Below, one piece after another: positions 24,636 to 34,500 of a stretch of 34,500 bases of DNA. Both the position numbers and the translations under genes were made by a program. The notes beneath the pieces were generated by a model. That model saw only the letters and a list, made by a program, of their open reading frames with translations. It made no database searches and was not told where the DNA came from. The stretch spans positions 1-34,500 of the forward strand of contig CAIRTK010000046.1 in assembly GCA_903881475.1 (NCBI GenBank). Reading direction: 5' to 3'. Origin of the DNA: an uncultured Opitutia bacterium (GTDB lineage: Bacteria > Verrucomicrobiota > Verrucomicrobiia > Opitutales > Opitutaceae). How positions within the stretch are numbered: the first letter of the stretch is position 1; the number at the start of each line of letters is the position of its first letter.

Positions 24636-25835
24636 TCACGCGTAGCTGCCGCCCCGCGAGATCCCCATTGCCTTGCGGCGGGCCTTGCGGTCGGCGGCGG
24701 CCTTGCGTTCGTAGCCGCTGCGGCGGTGCTCCGCGAGCGGATCGGCCGGCAGCTTGTTCGCCTTGCGCCACGCGGCGAGCGCCGGGGAGACGTCGGTGAA
24801 AAACGCCTTCTTCAGGAGCAGTTCCGCATCGATCACGCGGTTCTTGGCCTGCGCCGCGCGCAGGGCGTCGTGGTCCACAATCGCCGCCTTGGCGTAAAGT
24901 TCTTGCGCCATCACGACCGTCTGGATCGTCGCCTCGACCTTGGATTTCTCGTTGTGCGACTGGTCGATCATGTATGGGATCTCCGGCATCCGGCCGCGGT
25001 CCGACGCGAAAAAATGGATCTCGTGGAAAATGCGGAAGACCTGGTACGGGTCGATCGAGCCGAGCGTGAGGTCGTCGTCGGCGTAGCGGCGGTCGTTGAA
25101 GTGGAAGCCGCCCAGCATGTCCTCGTCCAGCAGCCACGCGACGATCTGCTCGATGTTCTGCGCGTTGTAATGATGGCCGGTGTCCACCAGCACCTTGGCG
25201 CGCGGGCCCGCCTTCTTGGCCAGCAGGTAGGCCATGCCCCAGTCGGCGATGTCGGTCGCGTAGAACGCGGGCTCGAACGGCTTGTACTCCACAAGCATCG
25301 TCTGCTTCGGGCCGATTTTCTTGTGCAGTGCCTTCAGGCTCTCCTCAAAGTAGCCCTTGCGCTCGCGGATGCTGCCCTGGCCCGGGTAGTTGGTGCCGTC
25401 GGCAAACCAGAGTGAAAGGTACTCGCTGCCCACCGCCTTCATGATGGCAACGGAATCGTAGCAGTGCTGCAGCGCATGCGCGCGGATCTTCGGGTCGTTG
25501 TGGCCGAAGGCGCCCCATTTGTAGCACTGGTCCTGGAACAGGTTCGGGTTGATCGCGCCCAGCTTGACGCCGTGCTTGCGCGCCAGTTTCGCAACCTTCT
25601 TCGGGTCCTCACCGGGCGTGAAATCCCACAGCACGTGCGTGGCGACGGTCGGGCAGCAGCCGGTGACCGCGTGGACCTGGCCCGCGTCGGCCAGCTTGTC
25701 ATTCGTGTCGATCGCGGCGGCGTCCTGAAAAAATTTCCCGAAGCGCGTGCCGGTGTCGGCGAAGCCCCACGAGGGCGTTTCCACTTTGAAAGAGTCGAGC
25801 GCCTCGACGGCGCGGCGGAGTAGTTTTGGGGTCAT
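24636..25835 (-). CDS. rhaI: L-rhamnose isomerase, RhaI type
   Basis: A 399-residue TIM-barrel sugar isomerase converting L-rhamnose to L-rhamnulose in the cytoplasm. The residues I expect as metal ligands from the Pseudomonas stutzeri enzyme (E219, D254, H257, H281, D289, D291, D327 as remembered) fall at the same spacing here: E183 (LVEYKPFEP), D218 and H221 (LVDTGHHYN), H245 (GGFHFND), D253, D255 and D291 (MIDQSHN). This supports an active two-metal isomerase rather than a general xylose-isomerase-like protein. Other ketose/aldose pairs are possible, since these enzymes are promiscuous. No rhamnulokinase, aldolase or lactaldehyde gene is adjacent, which is unusual for a catabolic rhamnose locus. 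The C-terminus is very basic. Confidence 0.9.
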   Translation of the reverse strand: MTPKLLRRAVEALDSFKVETPSWGFADTGTRFGKFFQDAAAIDTNDKLADAGQVHAVTGCCPTVATHVLWDFTPGEDPKKVAKLARKHGVKLGAINPNLFQDQCYKWGAFGHNDPKIRAHALQHCYDSVAIMKAVGSEYLSLWFADGTNYPGQGSIRERKGYFEESLKALHKKIGPKQTMLVEYKPFEPAFYATDIADWGMAYLLAKKAGPRAKVLVDTGHHYNAQNIEQIVAWLLDEDMLGGFHFNDRRYADDDLTLGSIDPYQVFRIFHEIHFFASDRGRMPEIPYMIDQSHNEKSKVEATIQTVVMAQELYAKAAIVDHDALRAAQAKNRVIDAELLLKKAFFTDVSPALAAWRKANKLPADPLAEHRRSGYERKAAADRKARRKAMGISRGGSYA

Positions 25836-26101
25836 GGGTCAGCAGTATGTGCGAAGGCAGACGGAGGTTGTCAGCCGCGAAATTTCCCGTTCTGGTGAAA
25901 ATTCTTATGTGCGACGCCTGCCTGCTCCTCGGAAAGCCCTGGCTCCCGGAACTGCACGCCGGCCAGCCGCGGCCGCGGGTCCGGCTGGCGGCGATGCAGC
26001 TGAGGAAAGCCAAGCCAACGCCGTCATCACCGGCGGCCGTAAAGGCCAAACGCCGGGCCTGAGGCCGATCCAGGCAGGCAATCACTCTTCGCGGAAATAG
26101 C

Positions 26102-26122
26102 GCAGGCATTCTGCCTGCCTAC
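26102..26122 (-). repeat. Single REP-like hairpin with GTAG foot
   Basis: Read on the minus strand this is GTAG followed by GCAGGCA, loop GAA, and TGCCTGC. It has the same foot-plus-hairpin plan as the class 1 arms, with an unrelated stem, and here appears as a single arm. Confidence 0.6.
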
Positions 26123-26172
26123 GACCTGATACGAGACTCAGATCCCCCGCTAAAGCGGTCCGTCCCAAGCCA

Positions 26173-26195
26173 ATTGTCACGTAATACGTGACAAT
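26173..26195. repeat. TGTCAC palindrome, copy 3
   Basis: Perfect eleven-base arms ATTGTCACGTA and TACGTGACAAT around one base. It lies 16 bases from a REP-like pair. Confidence 0.8.
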
Positions 26196-26210
26196 GGGCT
26201 TGCTGATTAT

Positions 26211-26281
26211 GGTAGGGCGAATCCTCCGGATGAGCTGATATCGCAGACTGAGTTCGGCTCATCCGGAGGATTCGCCCTACC
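26211..26281. repeat. REP-like inverted pair, class 1, copy E
   Basis: Left arm GGTAGGGCGAATCC, TCC, GGATGAGC; right arm GGCTCATCC, GGA, GGATTCGCC, CTACC. It is nearly identical to copy D at 22226-22296 in the arms but has a different loop. It ends 10 bases before the lnt stop codon and may mark that gene's transcript end. Confidence 0.88.
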
Positions 26282-26291
26282 CGCTTCAGAA

Positions 26292-27941
26292 TCAGCGTGG
26301 GCTGGCAATCGTCTCCGGGCCGCGCAGCCTCAGCAGCGCGAAGGCAAAGAGTACCAATACGGCCGACACGGCGACGAACCAGTCGCCGTGCTCGACGTAA
26401 AAGCTCAGCCGGTTCACCCAGCGGGCGTCGCGGGTGACGGTCACGGTCTTGGTCCCGCGGAAGTACACACTGCCCGCGTCGTTGGTGAGCACCGCGCGCA
26501 CGTTGCCGAACTCGTCGATCCAGCCGCTCCAGCCGCCATTGCCGTCGCGCAGCACCGGCCGGCGGGTCTCGACCGCGCGCAGGACCGAGTTCGCTGCGTG
26601 CTGGTAGGCCGCGCCGCCTTCGCCGAACCAGGCGTTGTTGGTCTGCACCACCAGGACATCGGATCCGGCCAGCACACTTGCGCGGGCCAGCCGCGGGTAG
26701 ATGTCCTCGTAGCAGATGAGCGGCCCGAAGATCAGCGCCCCGTTGCGCTGGGACACGACCAACGGGGAGGAATCGACCCCGCGGGCGAAATCATCGCCGA
26801 TCGGCACGAACTTCGTCAGCCAGCCGAGGATCGGCCGGAGCGGCACATATTCGCCGAAGGGCACCAGGTGGCGCTTGGCGTAATAGGCGGTCTGCAGGCC
26901 CGCGACCGGGTCGACGACAAACACGCCGTTGTACCAGGCCTCGCCCGGCGCGTGATAATTCTCGATCGCGATCGAGCCGAGGAGTAGCGGCGCATTGGCG
27001 CGGCGCGCGAGCGATTCCACGAAAGCGCGGGCATCGGCGTCGCCCTTCACCGCCCACGGAGTCGTGGCCTCGGGCCAGAGGATGAGGTCCGGGCGGCTCG
27101 CCGCCGCGGTGAGCGTGGTGCGCTGCAGCACGTCGAGGATGCCCGGCCCCTTCGCCGGGTCCCATTTCACGTCCTGCGGGATATAGGGCTGCACAAACGC
27201 AACCCGGCCCAGCGGCACGCTGAAACGGAGCCGGTTGAACGTCTCCTGCACGTGCACGCTCAGGCACACCAGCAGCAGGAACATCGCGAGGAAGAACTCC
27301 TGGCTGCGCCGACGAAGGCCGGATTCGCCCTCGCGGAACAGCCGGTGGGCGTAGGCGGCGAACCCGAGGTTCATCGCTACGAGCACAAACGACACGCCGT
27401 AGGCCCCGGTGTACGCCGCGATCTGCAGGATGCTCGATCTTTCCCACTGGCTCGCCGCCAGCGGCAGCCAGGGAAACCCGCCCAGCAGCCAGGTCCGCGA
27501 CCACTCGATCAGCACCCAGGCCCCGGCCAGCCCGAGCACCCCCAACAGCCGGACCGGGGTCGGCCGGCCCAGCATGCGCGGCATGGTCCACCACACTGCC
27601 AGGTACCAGACGCCGATCCACGCGCCCACGATCGGCCCGAGGAGGAACAGCCCCAGCCAGGTCACATGGTGCAGCCAGCCGAGGATGATGGTCCACGCCA
27701 CCGCCTGCGCGCCGAGCATTGTCCACGCGTAGAGTTTGAACCGCGGCCGGGTATAGGCCCAGAAAACCCCGGGCACGAACATCGCATAGGCGAACTCCGG
27801 CATCTTGAACGGCGGAAACGCCACAACGGCCAGCAGCGCCGTCAGGACGAACACCGTGACCGAGGCCACCGCCGCCGGATGCCGCTCCCAGAGGGTCGGG
27901 ACCGGCGCGTAGGGATCAAGCGTGGGCGAAGCGTCAGGCAT
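26292..27941 (-). CDS. lnt: Apolipoprotein N-acyltransferase
   Basis: A 549-residue inner-membrane enzyme that adds the third acyl chain to lipoproteins, the last step of lipoprotein maturation. The N-terminal half has about six membrane helices; residues about 245-510 form the periplasmic nitrilase domain and a final helix anchors the C-terminus. The catalytic triad is E291 (LWPEATTPW), K356 (YYAKRHLVPFGEYVP) and C410 (LICYEDIYP), with E364 and E412 at the spacing of the supporting glutamates in the E. coli protein. Length is slightly above the usual 510, mainly from an N-terminal extension. It follows secA on the same strand, with a class 2 palindrome filling the spacer and ending 10 bases before this start codon. 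Confidence 0.96.
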   Translation of the reverse strand: MPDASPTLDPYAPVPTLWERHPAAVASVTVFVLTALLAVVAFPPFKMPEFAYAMFVPGVFWAYTRPRFKLYAWTMLGAQAVAWTIILGWLHHVTWLGLFLLGPIVGAWIGVWYLAVWWTMPRMLGRPTPVRLLGVLGLAGAWVLIEWSRTWLLGGFPWLPLAASQWERSSILQIAAYTGAYGVSFVLVAMNLGFAAYAHRLFREGESGLRRRSQEFFLAMFLLLVCLSVHVQETFNRLRFSVPLGRVAFVQPYIPQDVKWDPAKGPGILDVLQRTTLTAAASRPDLILWPEATTPWAVKGDADARAFVESLARRANAPLLLGSIAIENYHAPGEAWYNGVFVVDPVAGLQTAYYAKRHLVPFGEYVPLRPILGWLTKFVPIGDDFARGVDSSPLVVSQRNGALIFGPLICYEDIYPRLARASVLAGSDVLVVQTNNAWFGEGGAAYQHAANSVLRAVETRRPVLRDGNGGWSGWIDEFGNVRAVLTNDAGSVYFRGTKTVTVTRDARWVNRLSFYVEHGDWFVAVSAVLVLFAFALLRLRGPETIASPR

Positions 27942-27951
27942 GGGCTCGAAA

Positions 27952-28036
27952 GGTGGAGCGCGTTGTCCCTAATGCGCTGGCTGGACCCGGTTCCCTGTCG
28001 GACCCCAACAACGCGTTCGGGGCAACGCGTTCCACC
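27952..28036. repeat. Class 2 inverted repeat, copy B
   Basis: Arms GGTGGAGCGCGTTGTCCC and GGGGCAACGCGTTCCACC pair closely. It occupies the spacer between secA and lnt, leaving only 10 bases before the lnt start codon on the minus strand, where folding could affect read-through from secA or lnt translation. Confidence 0.8.
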
Positions 28037-28069
28037 TCCGAGCCAGGAGCGAAGCGGGCATGGCAGGCA

Positions 28070-31054
<2,985 letters not shown>

Positions 31055-31151
31055 GAAGGGCCGATACCATAGGTGACGAGGGGGGCTTGGCAAATGGCAA
31101 ATCGGGCGGCCCGATCTGCCATTTGCCGATGGCGGATACCGGATTGGGGTC

Positions 31152-31262
31152 GGTGGGCGGGCCCGTCCCGTGCCCGCATTTTAGCACCCCAAAAATAGGT
31201 GAAGACTGCTCACAGGCTGTGCTCGAGCCAACCCACGCGGGCACGGGACGGGCCCGCCCACC
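31152..31262. repeat. Class 3 inverted repeat, perfect 26-base arms
   Basis: The left arm (31152-31177) begins GGTGGGCGGGCCCGTCCC and is matched exactly by its complement at 31237-31262, with a loop of about 59 bases. It lies in the 289-base spacer between the divergent secA and ATP-grasp/ParA chimera genes. Nothing else is recognised in that spacer. Confidence 0.9.
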
Positions 31263-31343
31263 TTGGGGTTTGGTCCTCCGCAATCCGCGATCCGAAATCC
31301 GCAATTCGCCCCGGCTCGCACGGGTCTTGCTAAGGAGAAGCCC

Positions 31344-31946
31344 ATGGCTGAATCCCACCCGCCCGCCAATTCTCCTTGCGCGCCTGTATCCGGCTCGGGT
31401 CTGCTGCCCAGCGTGCTTTCCGGCTACACCACCGACGGCTTCTTCGACGAGATGTTCACGCCCGAAGGCATGCTGCGCCCGCACTACCGAAAATTCGTCT
31501 CCCGCTTCGGTCCCATCCCCCGCGACGAACTGGATGCCAAGCGCTCGGCCGTCGACGCCCTCTTCCTGCGGCAGGGCATCACCTTCAATGTCTACGGCGA
31601 CTCCCAAGGTACGGAGCGCATCTTCCCGTTCGACCTCCTGCCCCGGATCATCCCCTCCGCGGAATGGGAGAAGCTCGAGGCCGGCCTCGTCCAGCGCATC
31701 ACGGCGCTCAACCTCTTCACCCGGGTGCGGCGGCATATAACGTTCCACCAGGAGACGATGGAACGGCTGCCCAGCGAAACCGAGTTCAAGAAGCTCCACT
31801 TCTTCAAGACTGTGATCCCGGAAAACGTGACCCTGAGCGAAGCCCCGATGTCGGCCAAGCCCATCGCGGTCTACGACGCCTCCGCGACCGGAGCCGAGGC
31901 CTTCCGCGAGCTGGCGAATGAGGTCGCGGCGCGGCTGGAGAAGTAG
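31344..31946 (+). CDS. Chimeric ORF: N-terminus of circularly permuted ATP-grasp protein joined to C-terminus of ParA
   Basis: A 200-residue ORF with a good ribosome site (AAGGAG at 31332-31337, six bases before ATG 31344). Residues about 20-125 match the start of circularly permuted ATP-grasp type 2 proteins: GFFDEMFTPEGMLRPHYRK, LRQGITFNVYGDSQGTERIF and PFDLLPRIIPSAEWEKLEAG, ending QRITALNLF. Those proteins normally continue for several hundred more residues. Instead, residues about 150-200 read FFKTVIPENVTLSEAP, AKPIAVYDASATGAEAF and ELANEVAARLEK, the C-terminal end of a ParA/Soj ATPase. The junction is in residues about 126-149 (31719-31790). Neither part keeps an ATP site, so enzymatic activity is unlikely. 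It could be a deletion fusion, a pseudogene still expressed, or an assembly join. Family assignments are from remembered motifs. Confidence 0.75.
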   Translation: MAESHPPANSPCAPVSGSGLLPSVLSGYTTDGFFDEMFTPEGMLRPHYRKFVSRFGPIPRDELDAKRSAVDALFLRQGITFNVYGDSQGTERIFPFDLLPRIIPSAEWEKLEAGLVQRITALNLFTRVRRHITFHQETMERLPSETEFKKLHFFKTVIPENVTLSEAPMSAKPIAVYDASATGAEAFRELANEVAARLEK

Positions 31947-31979
31947 AGCTTCGCGATGCATTCCGCACCCGGAGCTCAG

Positions 31980-32068
31980 AAACCACGAATGCTCACGAGT
32001 AGGCACGAATTCCAGAAGACTCCCTCAGAGGCATTTCATTCGTGTGCCTTCGTGTCCATTCGTGGTTT
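31980..32068. repeat. Imperfect inverted repeat of the CACGAATG class
   Basis: Left arm AAACCACGAATGCTCACGAG (from 31980) and right arm ending TGTCCATTCGTGGTTT at 32068 pair with some mismatches over about 30 bases. It lies between the convergent ends of the chimeric ORF and the aldose 1-epimerase gene and could terminate both. Related half-sites appear in the spacer at 9258-9275. Confidence 0.75.
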
Positions 32069-32085
32069 AAGTGAATCATTCCGAC

Positions 32086-33078
32086 TTAGAACCGGGCATA
32101 GCTGATCCAGAAACTCTCCCGCCACGTGCCGCCCGGGCTGATGCTCTGGACCGACGGCAGGCTCCCGTCGGGCAACGGGTTCAGAGCATTGATGGTCGCC
32201 GCCATCGGCTCGAAGCAAAAGAGGTTCACCGCCTGTGGCGCATAGAACACCGAGACCCCGTACTTCGGTCCTTGGACGAGCGTGATCCGCTCTTCCGGGC
32301 TCTCGACCCAGAACTCCGCGCCGCCGCCGGGGCCGGAAATCAGGTCGCTCAAGACCCACATTTCCTGGGTGCCGCGCAGCAGCGTCGCATCGGTGTGCAC
32401 GAGCGGTTGGCTGGCTCCCGTCGCCACCAGCCGATCCGACACGAACTGCTCCGTCCGCGCCCCGAGGTACAGCCGGCAGGACGCCCGGGTTGCGCCGCGA
32501 AGCGTGAAGCAGGGGTGATAGCCGAGCGCCACCGGCATCGGCTCGGTCGCGTGGTTGTGCAGGACGGTCTCCACCTCCAGCACCCCGCGCTGCAGGCGGT
32601 AGGTCATCTCGATCGTGTGGGCGAAGGGAAACTGCGCCATCAGGTCGGGATGCCGCCAGAACTCCAGCCGGCTGGTGGCGCGGGCCGACTCCCCGTCCGC
32701 TTCCAAGGCGACGACCTTCCACTCCCGCGAGAACGCGAGGAGCCCGTGGATCGGCAGTCCGAGTCCCTCGCGCCGGAAGTTATTCAGGCCGGGGTTCAGC
32801 CGGTACTGCTTGCCGTTCGCGTGAAAGGTATCGGGGTCCAGCCGGTTGGCCCACGGAGCCATGAAAAAATTGGCCACAAAGTCCGGCTCCGCGACCAGCT
32901 GCCGGAGCGTCCGGTGCGACCACATGATGTTGTGGCCCTCCACCTTGAACTCGAAGGCATTGTTGCCGAACGCCGGCACGATCGTGATCTCCGTCCGGCT
33001 CGCGGCATCGGACAGTTGGAGCACGTCGCACCCGTCAACGACCGCAGGTTTAGCAGTGTAATTTGTCAGTGTTTCCAT
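32086..33078 (-). CDS. Aldose 1-epimerase (mutarotase) family protein
   Basis: A 330-residue beta-sandwich protein of the galactose mutarotase superfamily, interconverting the alpha and beta anomers of aldoses. The expected catalytic histidines are H111 (LPIHGLLAF) and H188 (LGYHPCFTL); the catalytic glutamate is probably the one in LFCFEPMAA near residue 293. FMAPWANRLDPDTF matches the substrate-binding N-R segment of GalM. No signal peptide, so cytoplasmic. The start ATG 33078 is the only one before the first conserved strand. It has no sugar-metabolism neighbour in the window apart from the distant rhamnose isomerase. The D-hexose-6-phosphate epimerase branch is less likely given the spacing of these motifs. 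Confidence 0.9.
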   Translation of the reverse strand: METLTNYTAKPAVVDGCDVLQLSDAASRTEITIVPAFGNNAFEFKVEGHNIMWSHRTLRQLVAEPDFVANFFMAPWANRLDPDTFHANGKQYRLNPGLNNFRREGLGLPIHGLLAFSREWKVVALEADGESARATSRLEFWRHPDLMAQFPFAHTIEMTYRLQRGVLEVETVLHNHATEPMPVALGYHPCFTLRGATRASCRLYLGARTEQFVSDRLVATGASQPLVHTDATLLRGTQEMWVLSDLISGPGGGAEFWVESPEERITLVQGPKYGVSVFYAPQAVNLFCFEPMAATINALNPLPDGSLPSVQSISPGGTWRESFWISYARF

Positions 33079-33233
33079 GGAAGCCGCGGCACCGTGGCGA
33101 GGGCCTCACTCTTGTTCGAAAATCTTATGGGATCAATTCACTGATAGGATCAGCCCACGTCCTCCATTTTCCAGAGTATCGCATAGCCTACTCTCCGTCC
33201 ATTGTTCACACATGACTCGTACAGAGTCCCGGT

Positions 33234-33455
33234 TCACTTCTTTTGAGCATCGCTTACAACGCGCTGCCATCCGCCACTCCCATCCCAATTGCAACGCCAG
33301 CACTCCCCAGTGGTAGTATCAACTTTAAGCAGCCCAAACCCAACAATGGCGCGCACTTGGTAGCGACCTGCCGGGTGAATCACCCAAGAATCGTAAGCTG
33401 TGATGATGAGAAATGAGCCAACGATCAAAAGTAGTATTATCCCAAAACGCTTCAT
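33234..33455 (-). CDS. Small single-pass membrane protein of unknown function
   Basis: A 73-residue protein with one N-terminal hydrophobic segment (MKRFGIILLLIVGSFLIITA), then a short exported domain with YQVRAIVGFGLLKVDTTTGE, CWRCNWDGSGGW and a basic end. The LKVDTTTGECWRC part resembles a short beta-hairpin motif found in many small bacterial membrane proteins of unknown function. ATG 33455 is preferred over an in-frame start at 33614, which would overlap the upstream gene by a long stretch. It follows the 105-residue membrane protein gene by 13 bases and both lie in an AT-richer stretch. Both starts are preceded by a similar GAGAAACC / TAGAAACC leader. Confidence 0.65.
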   Translation of the reverse strand: MKRFGIILLLIVGSFLIITAYDSWVIHPAGRYQVRAIVGFGLLKVDTTTGECWRCNWDGSGGWQRVVSDAQKK

Positions 33456-33468
33456 ATCGGTTTCTCGA

Positions 33469-33786
33469 CTAAAGAAATCCTCGATATAAAAGCCATAATG
33501 TAAACACGGACAGTAAGAACGAAAGTGCAGCAAGACGCATGAATGGATATGCTTCCTCAGAGCTTTTTGTCGTTTCCTTAGTCGCGTGAGCTGCGAGCAA
33601 AAACAGAAGCCCAAGAATTATCCCCAGTGGCCAAGCGATACCAATTATTTCTCTCAACCAGCTACGGAAAGACCAACTGCTATAATACAATCCAGAGGCA
33701 AACGCGAAAATAGTGATACATCCACAGAATAACCAAAAACCTTTGGAGAGGATGCTTCGCAAACGACCCCGTTGAGACGTATTCAT
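33469..33786 (-). CDS. Small three-helix membrane protein of unknown function
   Basis: A 105-residue protein with hydrophobic segments at about residues 15-35, 43-66 and 84-103, and a basic N-terminus (NTSQRGRLRSILSKG), suggesting an inner-membrane protein. The loop AAHATKETTKSSEEAYPF is polar. I recognise no family. It heads a two-gene unit with the 73-residue protein. Base composition is clearly less GC-rich than the neighbouring epimerase and decarboxylase genes, suggesting a different origin. Coding status is supported by the length of the frame in AT-richer DNA and by the regular helix pattern. Confidence 0.65.
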   Translation of the reverse strand: MNTSQRGRLRSILSKGFWLFCGCITIFAFASGLYYSSWSFRSWLREIIGIAWPLGIILGLLFLLAAHATKETTKSSEEAYPFMRLAALSFLLSVFTLWLLYRGFL

Positions 33787-33836
33787 TGGTTTCTAAGGCA
33801 AAGAAATATTGTCGCTGACACTTTGCCCTACCCATC

Positions 33837-34500
<664 letters not shown>

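Larger units (their letters stand above)
25836..26291. other. Gene-free spacer with three palindromic elements
   Basis: This 456-base spacer is upstream of rhaI and downstream of lnt. The stretch 25880-26062 can be read as a short Pro/Ala/Lys-rich frame, but composition and lack of conserved motifs give no support for a gene. It holds a small hairpin at 26102-26118, the TGTCAC palindrome at 26173-26195 and a REP-like pair at 26211-26281. Confidence 0.65.

Noticed and set aside
25826-26062. A possible small gene upstream of rhaI
   Set aside because: Overlaps the rhaI start, has no conserved motif and its composition looks like GC-rich spacer.

Overview
The window looks like chromosomal DNA from a high-GC Verrucomicrobiota bacterium, most likely Opitutaceae-like. 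The reasons are the polysaccharide- and sugar-handling gene set (two heparinase-type proteins, a beta-helix protein, GxGYxYP proteins, clustered phytanoyl-CoA-dioxygenase-like proteins, rhamnose isomerase, aldose 1-epimerase), single genes with little operon structure, weak or absent Shine-Dalgarno sites, and intergenic spaces full of palindromic repeats. The lineage is inferred from gene content, not from a marker-gene comparison. No rRNA, tRNA, CRISPR or prophage was seen.

Layout. 1-54: 5' end of an IS3-type orfA running off the left edge. 306-3739: secreted M3 oligopeptidase, a frameshifted thioredoxin-like lipoprotein and a secreted protein of unknown function. 3922-10522: EamA transporter, Tat-exported heparinase II/III, beta-helix protein and M20 peptidase, all on +. 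10646-16664 (-): two copies of a two-gene unit (small secreted protein, then GxGYxYP putative glycoside hydrolase), separated by tail-to-tail tspO and hemolysin III genes. 16904-23370: second heparinase-like protein, two close phytanoyl-CoA-dioxygenase-like paralogues, a divergent AraC regulator and a third, more distant dioxygenase. 23717-25835: SDR oxidoreductase and a RhaI-type L-rhamnose isomerase. 26292-31054 (-): lnt and secA, the housekeeping part. 31344-31946: a chimeric ORF joining the N-terminus of a circularly permuted ATP-grasp protein to the C-terminus of a ParA ATPase. 32086-33078: aldose 1-epimerase. 33234-33786: an AT-richer islet with two small membrane proteins. 33837-34500: UDP-glucuronate decarboxylase-like gene running off the right edge.

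How it may work together. Exported heparinase/GxGYxYP/beta-helix proteins would attack acidic or deoxysugar-containing polysaccharides. Rhamnose isomerase and the epimerase would process released sugars. The AraC protein is placed to control the divergent dioxygenase pair. These links are inferred from position.

The most striking non-coding feature is the density of intergenic palindromes. Many follow one plan: a GTAG or GTGG foot followed by a small hairpin, in inverted pairs, as in REP/BIME elements mobilised by RAYT transposases. Stem sequences differ between copies but stay complementary, and some palindromes sit inside the loops of others. Together with the ATP-grasp/ParA chimera and the duplicated GxGYxYP unit, these are the main items worth following up.
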